A stretch of DNA of 64,000 nucleotides from Primorskyibacter flagellatus (GTDB taxonomy: Bacteria; Pseudomonadota; Alphaproteobacteria; Rhodobacterales; Rhodobacteraceae), in assembly GCF_014638275.1 (NCBI RefSeq), contig NZ_BMFJ01000001.1, positions 1,290,338 through 1,354,337 of the forward strand, given 5' to 3'. Position 1 is the first letter of the stretch; every line of letters starts with the position of its first letter. The notes below the pieces were generated by a model that ran no database searches, was not told the origin of the DNA, and saw nothing but the letters and a program-made list of their open reading frames with translations. Shown here in pieces: positions 58,753 to 64,000 of this stretch. Position numbers and translations under genes: made by a program.

Positions 58753-58770
58753 CGCGCCGGAACCGGCGCG
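58753..58770. terminator. GC hairpin after the lysozyme-inhibitor gene
   Basis: CGCGCCGG AA CCGGCGCG, perfect 8-bp arms, 12 bp after the stop, in an alternating C/G tract. There is no U-run, so termination is uncertain. Confidence 0.35.
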
Positions 58771-58875
58771 CGCGCGCCCCGGCCGCGCGGCGACCCGCGC
58801 GCGTTCTCTGGCGGGGGATTGAAATTCCGGACCCGAGCACTCCCTTCAGCGGGACCTCAAAAACAGGAGACGACG

Positions 58876-59304
58876 ATGATCAAGAAACACGGTTCTGCCA
58901 TCTGGAACGGCACGATCAAGGGCGGCTCGGGCAAGGTCTCGACCGAATCCGGCGTTCTCGACAATGCGCCTTATGGCTTCAAGCAGCGGTTCGAGGGCGA
59001 GAAAGGGACCAACCCGGAAGAGCTTGCCGGGGCGGCCCACGCGGCCTGCTTCTCCATGGCGCTGTCGCTGCAGCTGGAACAGGCCGGCATGGAGGCCGAG
59101 GAGATTTCGACCAAGGCGACGGTGTCGCTGGACAAGGTCGAGGGCGGGTTCGAGATTTCCAAGGTGCATCTCGACCTGACCGCGAAGATCCCCGGCGCGG
59201 ACGAGGCGAAGTTCCAGGAGGCCGCGGCCAACGCCAAGGCGGGCTGCCCGATCTCCAAGCTGTTCAAGGGGGCAGAGATCACGCTGGACGCAAAGCTGGC
59301 GTAA
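58876..59304 (+). CDS. OsmC/Ohr-family peroxidase
   Basis: 142 aa. Redox cysteines lie in HAACFSMALSLQLEQAG (about residue 59) and AGCPISKLF (about 125), the standard spacing for OsmC. Such enzymes reduce organic hydroperoxides. MIKKHGSAIWNGTIKGGSG is the usual OsmC (rather than Ohr) start. Start 58876 is preceded by CAGGAGACGACG. Confidence 0.92.
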   Translation: MIKKHGSAIWNGTIKGGSGKVSTESGVLDNAPYGFKQRFEGEKGTNPEELAGAAHAACFSMALSLQLEQAGMEAEEISTKATVSLDKVEGGFEISKVHLDLTAKIPGADEAKFQEAAANAKAGCPISKLFKGAEITLDAKLA

Positions 59305-59313
59305 CGCCGATCG

Positions 59314-59344
59314 GGGCGCGGGCGGCTTGCCGCGGCCCGCGCCC
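59314..59344. terminator. Strong hairpin after osmC
   Basis: GGGCGCGGGC and GCCCGCGCCC form a perfect 10-bp stem with an 11-base loop, 10 bp after the stop; no clear U-run follows. Confidence 0.45.
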
Positions 59345-59361
59345 TGCCCCATATCGGGGAC

Positions 59362-60048
59362 ATGCTCCGGTTTACCCCGATCCTTCTGGCCATCCTCTAT
59401 GGCATCCTCATGTGGCACTTCTCTGCCTGGCGGATGAAGAAGGAGCTCGACCGGTCCTCCACCGAACTGGCGGATGCGAAGATCGCGTCCCTGACCGCCC
59501 GCATGGCGCAGGCGCTTGACCTGCCCCGCATCCGGGTGCACGTGCACGAGATCGCGCCGGTCAACGGAATGGCGGTGCCGGATGGCCGGATTTTCCTGAC
59601 GCGCGGGTTTCTCGACAAATACCACGGCAGCGAGGTGACGGCCGAAGAACTGGCCTCCGTCATCGCGCATGAGCTGGGCCATGTCGCGCTGAACCACACG
59701 CGGCGGCGGCTGATCGACTTTTCCGGCCAGAACGCGATGCGCACCGCGCTTGGCATGGTGCTGTCCCGCATCCTGCCTGGGATCGGCGGGTGGATCGCGG
59801 GCATGCTGACCTCCCTTCTGGCGGCGCGGCTGTCCCGGTCGGACGAATACGAAGCGGACGCCTATGCCGCCGCCCTGCTGACCAAGTCGGGCATCGGTGT
59901 CGCGCCGCAGATCAGCCTGTTCGAAAAGCTGGCCCGCCTGACGCAGAGCAACCACGGCGCCGCCCCCGCCTGGCTGCTGAGCCATCCGAAACCCGAAGAG
60001 CGCATCGCCGCCATTCGCCGCCTGTCGGACGGATGGGGAACGGCCTGA
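59362..60048 (+). CDS. M48-family metallopeptidase
   Basis: 228 aa. N-terminal membrane segment ([20 protein letters not shown]); zinc site [10 protein letters not shown] near residue 110 and the third ligand Glu in [14 protein letters not shown]; a second hydrophobic stretch ([20 protein letters not shown]) between them. It resembles HtpX/BepA-type proteases that act on membrane or outer-membrane proteins. The start codon follows the osmC hairpin by 17 bp. Confidence 0.88.
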   Translation: MLRFTPILLAILYGILMWHFSAWRMKKELDRSSTELADAKIASLTARMAQALDLPRIRVHVHEIAPVNGMAVPDGRIFLTRGFLDKYHGSEVTAEELASVIAHELGHVALNHTRRRLIDFSGQNAMRTALGMVLSRILPGIGGWIAGMLTSLLAARLSRSDEYEADAYAAALLTKSGIGVAPQISLFEKLARLTQSNHGAAPAWLLSHPKPEERIAAIRRLSDGWGTA

Positions 60049-60062
60049 GCGCGGAGACCTTC

Positions 60063-61061
60063 ATGAAATACTCCCTCCTCGACCTCGCCCCCATCCCCGA
60101 GGGGCACAGCGCCCGCGACGCCATCGCCAACTCCGTCTCTCTGGCGCAGTTCGCGGAGACGCAGGGCTACAACCGGCACTGGCTGGCCGAACATCACAAC
60201 ATGCCGGGGATCGCGTCCTCGGCCACCTCCGTTCTGATCGGGCATATCGCCGGGGCGACCTCGTGCATCCGGGTCGGGTCCGGGGGGGTCATGCTGCCGA
60301 ACCATGCGCCGCTGGTGATCGCGGAACAGTTCGGCACGCTGGCAGAGATCTACGGCGACCGCATCGACCTTGGGCTGGGGCGTGCTCCGGGCACGGACAT
60401 GGAAACCGCGCGGGCGCTGCGGCGGCACATGTCGATGCAGGACACCTTTCCGCAGGACGTGGTGGAGCTGCTTGGCTTTCTCGGCCCCGCCGATCCTGAG
60501 GTGCGGGTGCGGGCGGTGCCCGGCGTCGACACGGGGGTGCCGATCTGGATCCTCGGCTCCTCTCTCTACGGGGCGCAGCTGGCGGCGCATTTGGGGCTTC
60601 CCTACGCCTTCGCCTCGCATTTCGCGCCGGAGATGCTTGAGGAGGCCGGAGAGGTCTATCGCCGGACGTTCCGCCCGTCGGTCTACCTTGCGAAACCGCA
60701 TTTCATGGTGGCGATGAACGTCTTCGCGGCAGAGACGGAAGAGGAAGCGCTGTTCGCCCAGTCCTCTGCCGTGCTCGGCTTCGCCAAGCTGCGTTCGGGC
60801 ATGCCGGGACCGTTGCCGAAACCGGTGGAGCGGCTTGAGGACCATCTGGATCCGAGCTGGATCGCCGCCGCGCAGACGCGCTTCACCGTCAGCGCCATCG
60901 GGTCGGAGGAGATGGTGAAACGCCAGCTGGCCGACCTGCTTGAGCGGTACCAGCCGGACGAGGTCATCGTGAACGCGCAGATATGGGACCACGCGACCCG
61001 GCTGAAAAGCGTCGGCATCGCCGCGAAGGTGCTGCGAGAGCTTGGCGCGGAGGCTGCCTGA
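60063..61061 (+). CDS. Luciferase-like (LLM class) flavin-dependent oxidoreductase
   Basis: 332-aa bacterial luciferase fold (TIM barrel). It has [73 protein letters not shown] and [20 protein letters not shown], as in the YhbW-like group without F420-specific features. The natural substrate is unknown. It follows the M48 gene by 14 bp and converges with hisB, 3 bp apart. Confidence 0.92.
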   Translation: MKYSLLDLAPIPEGHSARDAIANSVSLAQFAETQGYNRHWLAEHHNMPGIASSATSVLIGHIAGATSCIRVGSGGVMLPNHAPLVIAEQFGTLAEIYGDRIDLGLGRAPGTDMETARALRRHMSMQDTFPQDVVELLGFLGPADPEVRVRAVPGVDTGVPIWILGSSLYGAQLAAHLGLPYAFASHFAPEMLEEAGEVYRRTFRPSVYLAKPHFMVAMNVFAAETEEEALFAQSSAVLGFAKLRSGMPGPLPKPVERLEDHLDPSWIAAAQTRFTVSAIGSEEMVKRQLADLLERYQPDEVIVNAQIWDHATRLKSVGIAAKVLRELGAEAA

Positions 61062-61064
61062 CCC

Positions 61065-61652
61065 CTAGAGCGTGCCCTTGGTCGAGGGCACGGCATCGGC
61101 CTTCCGCGGATCGGTCTCCACCGCCTCGCGCAGGGCGCGGGCGACGGATTTGAACGCGGCCTCGGCGATATGGTGGGAGTTCAGCCCGTGCAGAAGGTCG
61201 ACATGCAGGGTGATCCCGGCATGGGTCGACAGCGCCTGGAAGAATTCGCGTACCAGTTCGGTGTCGAAAGTGCCTATCTTGGGCGACGGCAGGTCAAGGT
61301 TCCAGATCAGGAACGGCCGCCCCGACAGGTCGAGCGCCGTGCGGACCAGTGCGTCATCCATCGGCAGCAGGCAAGAGCCGTAGCGCCGGATGCCCTTCTT
61401 GTCGCCAAGTGCCTTCGCGATGGCCTGACCGAGCGCGATGCCGCAGTCCTCGACCGTGTGGTGGTCGTCGATGTGCAAGTCGCCCTTACAGTGTATATCC
61501 ATGTCGATCAGCGAGTGCCGGGCCAGCTGGTCGAGCATATGGTCGAAGAAGCCGATACCGGTCTTCATGTCGTAGAGGCCCGTGCCGTCGAGGCTCAGGC
61601 TGACGGTGATCTCGGTCTCGGCGGTCTTGCGTTTGATCGTGGCGCTGCGCAT
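61065..61652 (-). CDS. hisB: Imidazoleglycerol-phosphate dehydratase
   Basis: 195-aa single-function HisB (histidine step six). Manganese ligands lie in [29 protein letters not shown] and [17 protein letters not shown]. Start 61652 ([15 protein letters not shown]) is the conserved beginning; upstream in-frame codons run into a repeat element. No other his gene is in the window (hisH-hisA-hisF often follow). Confidence 0.96.
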   Translation of the reverse strand: MRSATIKRKTAETEITVSLSLDGTGLYDMKTGIGFFDHMLDQLARHSLIDMDIHCKGDLHIDDHHTVEDCGIALGQAIAKALGDKKGIRRYGSCLLPMDDALVRTALDLSGRPFLIWNLDLPSPKIGTFDTELVREFFQALSTHAGITLHVDLLHGLNSHHIAEAAFKSVARALREAVETDPRKADAVPSTKGTL

Positions 61653-61769
61653 GTCGGGCTCCCGGCGGTGTTGGCGGGGTGTATAGGGGGGCGCGCGGTG
61701 TGGGGAAAGGGAAAGCAGGCCGGAGCGGGAAAATCGTTTCGGATGCGCGGCTTCCGTGCATCGGGGGGG

Positions 61770-61859
61770 TGGTGATCCCCGGACCTGATCTATCGGTCGT
61801 GTGGTCGGGACGCGCGCGAGGTGGCTGGGAGATCCTCGGATCAAGTCCGAGGATGACGG
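61770..61859. repeat. Composite inverted repeat, family 1, copy 9
   Basis: Left module 61770-61799 is mutated in its second half (GATCCCCGGACCTGATCTATC); the right module 61829-61859 is intact (CCTCGGATCAAGTCCGAGG). It lies between eda and hisB, both on the minus strand, in a 244-bp gap with no gene. Confidence 0.8.
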
Positions 61860-61896
61860 CTCTCTCGGCGGGTATTGGGGGCGGCGTTCCCCAGGC

Positions 61897-62541
61897 TCAC
61901 ACCAGCGCCGCCGCCTCCCGCGCCAACGCTTCGATCCCCGCCCAGTCACCGGCGACGACCTTGTCCTTCGGGGCCACCCAGGACCCGCCGACACAGGCGG
62001 TGTTGGGCAGCGCCAGATAGTCCGTGGCATTGCCGGGTGTCACCCCGCCGGTCGGGCAGAAGAGGATCTGCGGGATCGGAGAGGCAAGCGATTTCAGTGC
62101 CTTCGCCCCGCCCGCCGATTCCGCCGGGAAGAATTTCTGCACCCGGTAGCCGCGTTCCAGCAGGCGCATCGCCTCGGACGCCGTGGCCGCGCCGGGGAGC
62201 ATGGGCAGGCCCATCTCCTCCGCCGCGTCGAGCAGGCGGTCGGTCGCGCCGGGGGAGACGCCGAAGGTCGCCCCGGCCTCAAGCGCCGCCTCGATGTCCT
62301 TGGGGGTGAGCAGCGTGCCCGCGCCGACGATGCCGCCCGCGACCAACGCCATCTCCCGGATCACGTCGAGCGCGGCGGGGGTGCGCAGCGTGACCTCGAG
62401 CACGGGCAGACCACCGGCAACCAGCGCGGTGGCCAGAGGGCGGGCGTGGGCGACCTCCTCCACCACCAGAACCGGGATGACCGGGGCGGTGCGGCAGAGT
62501 TTTTCGCTTGCGATACTCGCGGCTTCCGGGGTGATGCTCAT
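61897..62541 (-). CDS. eda: KDPG aldolase (bifunctional 4-hydroxy-2-oxoglutarate aldolase type)
   Basis: 214-aa class I aldolase that splits 2-keto-3-deoxy-6-phosphogluconate into pyruvate and glyceraldehyde-3-phosphate. It has [20 protein letters not shown], the acid Glu in [33 protein letters not shown] and the Schiff-base Lys in [13 protein letters not shown]. It lies 9 bp after edd and forms the Entner-Doudoroff operon. Confidence 0.95.
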   Translation of the reverse strand: MSITPEAASIASEKLCRTAPVIPVLVVEEVAHARPLATALVAGGLPVLEVTLRTPAALDVIREMALVAGGIVGAGTLLTPKDIEAALEAGATFGVSPGATDRLLDAAEEMGLPMLPGAATASEAMRLLERGYRVQKFFPAESAGGAKALKSLASPIPQILFCPTGGVTPGNATDYLALPNTACVGGSWVAPKDKVVAGDWAGIEALAREAAALV

Positions 62542-62550
62542 GTGGGCCTC

Positions 62551-64000
62551 TCAGACGACGTTGGCGGCGCCCGACGTGGCGGGTCCGGCGTTCTGGCGGA
62601 AAATCTCGAAGAGTTCACGGCCGATGCCGTGGCTGTTCGCACTCAGGTCCGGGGTGACGGGCGCGCGGTCGAGGGCGCCTTCGGTCAGCACCTCGATCAC
62701 GCCCGCCACCGCATCGACGCGGATCAGGTCGCCGTCGCGCAGGCGGGAGAGCGGTCCGCCCTCTGCTGCCTCGGGCGCGACATGGATCGCCGCCGGAACC
62801 TTGCCAGACGCGCCGGACATGCGCCCGTCGGTCAACAGCGCGACCTTGAGGCCACGGTCCTGGAGGACGGAGAGCGTCGGTGTCAGGGAATGCAGTTCGG
62901 GCATGCCATTGGCCTTGGGCCCCTGGAACCGGACGATTACCACGGTGTCGGAGGTGAATTCACCCGCCTTGAACGCCGCCTTCACCGCCTCCTGATCCTC
63001 GAACACCCGTGCGGGCGCTTCGATCACATGGCGTTCCGGCGCGACGGCGGACACCTTCATGATGCCCGAGCCGAGGTTGCCCGACAGACGTTTCAGCCCG
63101 CCCGTCGCCTGGAACGGGTCGGAGGCCGGGCGCACGATGCGGTCGTTTTCGGATTTCCGCGCGCCCTCGCCATACACCAGCCGTCCGTCGACCAGCTTCG
63201 GTTCACGGGCATACGCCGTAAGTCCGTTGCCCTGAATGGTGAGTGTGTCGTCGTGCAACAAGCCTTCGGAGAGCAGTTCACCGATCAGATAACCCAGGCC
63301 GCCTGCGGCGTGGAAGTGGTTCACATCGGCCAGGCCGTTCGGATAAACCTTTGCCATCAGGGGGGTGGCGGCTGAGATGTCGTCGAAATCCTCAAGTTCA
63401 AGCAACACGCCCGCCGCCCGCGCCATGGCGGGCATGTGCAGGACGAGGTTCGTCGACCCGCCCGTCGCCATCAGCCCGACGATGCCGTTCACAAAGGCCT
63501 TTTCGTCCAGCACTTTCCCGGCGGGGCGGTAGTCGTTGCCAAGAGCGGTGATCTCCATTGCCCGTTCGACGCCCGCCACGGTCAGCGCGTCGCGCAGGGG
63601 GGTGCCGGGGTTCACGAAGGAGGCGCCTGGCAGATGCAGGCCCATGAATTCCATCAGCATCTGATTGGAATTGGCGGTGCCGTAGAATGTGCAGGTGCCG
63701 GGCGAATGATAGGAGGCCATCTCGGCCTCCATCAGCTTGTCGCGTCCGATCTCTCCGGTGGCGAATTGCTGGCGCACCTTGGCCTTCTCGTCGTTTGGCA
63801 GGCCAGACGGCATGGGACCGGCAGGCAGGAAGACCGCCGGGATATGACCGAAGGTGGCGGCAGCGATGACGAGGCCGGGGACGATCTTGTCACATACACC
63901 GAGGTAAAGCGCTGCATCAAAACAGTTGTGGGAGAGCGCAACTCCGGCCGCCATCGCTATGACATCGCGGGAAAAAAGCGACAGCTCCATCCCCGGCTGG
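62551..64000 (-). CDS. edd: 6-phosphogluconate dehydratase, partial (5' end outside the window)
   Basis: The last 483 or so codons are present; the reading frame stays open to the window edge, and the first visible Met is internal. Signatures are [34 protein letters not shown], the [4Fe-4S]-dehydratase region [16 protein letters not shown] and the C-terminal [23 protein letters not shown]. It dehydrates 6-phosphogluconate to KDPG. The enzyme is about 600 aa in full. It is directly upstream of eda. Confidence 0.95.
   Translation of the reverse strand, partial: QPGMELSLFSRDVIAMAAGVALSHNCFDAALYLGVCDKIVPGLVIAAATFGHIPAVFLPAGPMPSGLPNDEKAKVRQQFATGEIGRDKLMEAEMASYHSPGTCTFYGTANSNQMLMEFMGLHLPGASFVNPGTPLRDALTVAGVERAMEITALGNDYRPAGKVLDEKAFVNGIVGLMATGGSTNLVLHMPAMARAAGVLLELEDFDDISAATPLMAKVYPNGLADVNHFHAAGGLGYLIGELLSEGLLHDDTLTIQGNGLTAYAREPKLVDGRLVYGEGARKSENDRIVRPASDPFQATGGLKRLSGNLGSGIMKVSAVAPERHVIEAPARVFEDQEAVKAAFKAGEFTSDTVVIVRFQGPKANGMPELHSLTPTLSVLQDRGLKVALLTDGRMSGASGKVPAAIHVAPEAAEGGPLSRLRDGDLIRVDAVAGVIEVLTEGALDRAPVTPDLSANSHGIGRELFEIFRQNAGPATSGAANVV

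Noticed and set aside
1..64000. Genomic island, prophage or insertion sequence
   Set aside because: No transposase, integrase, phage structural gene or direct-repeat-flanked tRNA was found; both tRNA genes (23639, 32548) are followed by ordinary genes without a partial tRNA copy that I can see.

Overview
The window is about 64 kb of GC-rich chromosomal DNA from an alphaproteobacterium, almost certainly a member of the Rhodobacterales (Roseobacter/Paracoccus-type). Several things point there: an F-ATPase zeta-subunit gene (DUF1476), purC-purS-purQ with small unrelated genes interspersed, the rpmF-plsX-fabH-ihfA-merR block, argS-SPOR-nagZ-scpA-scpB, a DksA with a degenerate zinc finger, two VPLPA-type C-terminal sorting proteins, and intergenic repeats of kinds common in this order. 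No transposase, integrase, phage gene or CRISPR array was seen.

Layout. 1-6.0 kb (minus strand): a dctB/dctD two-component pair (dctD cut by the window edge) and the purine genes purQ, purS and purC, with a DMT permease, a permuted papain-like protein and a DUF3592 protein between them. 6.2-11 kb: zeta subunit, an MprF-like aminoacyl-lipid synthase, a homocysteine methyltransferase and a PQQ-type sugar dehydrogenase. 11.2-18.2 kb: one tightly overlapping plus-strand operon for a branched-chain-type ABC importer, containing two small paralogous secreted four-cysteine proteins and ending in an aminotransferase. 18.7-28.9 kb: a PpiD-like chaperone, a RamA-like corrinoid reactivator, a VPLPA protein, tRNA-Gly, an AbrB-family membrane protein, an ABC-F protein, an OlsB-like acyltransferase, BamE and a DUF177 protein. 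29-32.6 kb: rpmF-plsX-fabH-ihfA-merR and tRNA-Pro. 32.7-42.3 kb: a DUF35/thiolase-like pair, dcd, an MFS permease, and argS-SPOR-nagZ-scpA-scpB. 42.3-46.9 kb: an antiporter bracketed by inverted repeat elements, then dgt and erpA. 46.9-49.6 kb (minus): a three-gene cassette (repeat protein, uncharacterised 363-aa protein, DMT permease). 50-61 kb: xthA, an FAD monooxygenase, dksA, a MoxR ATPase, GNAT, a DUF2927 lipoprotein, a 55-aa membrane protein, VPLPA, a VWA protein, a double lysozyme inhibitor, OsmC, an M48 peptidase and a luciferase-like oxidoreductase. 61-64 kb (minus): hisB, eda and the 3' part of edd (Entner-Doudoroff pathway).

Most unusual item. The 46.9-49.6 kb cassette encodes a 216-aa protein that is a short N-terminal segment followed by ten copies of FASGSAP in a 20-residue period, ending in the middle of a repeat. 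Its codons have diverged, including TCN versus AGC serine codons at the same repeat position, while the peptide is unchanged. The stop codon abuts a hairpin, and the gene is followed by an uncharacterised helical protein that is translationally coupled to a transporter. This resembles a multi-core peptide precursor/partner/exporter arrangement, but the function is unproven.

Other points. The homocysteine methyltransferase and the RamA-like protein probably belong to a split, corrinoid-dependent methionine synthase, and both end in Arg-rich tails. The thiolase-like protein appears to lack the nucleophilic Cys. Three dispersed repeat families occupy the intergenic spaces, and two of them bracket the antiporter in inverted orientation next to an apparently rearranged dgt/argS neighbourhood.
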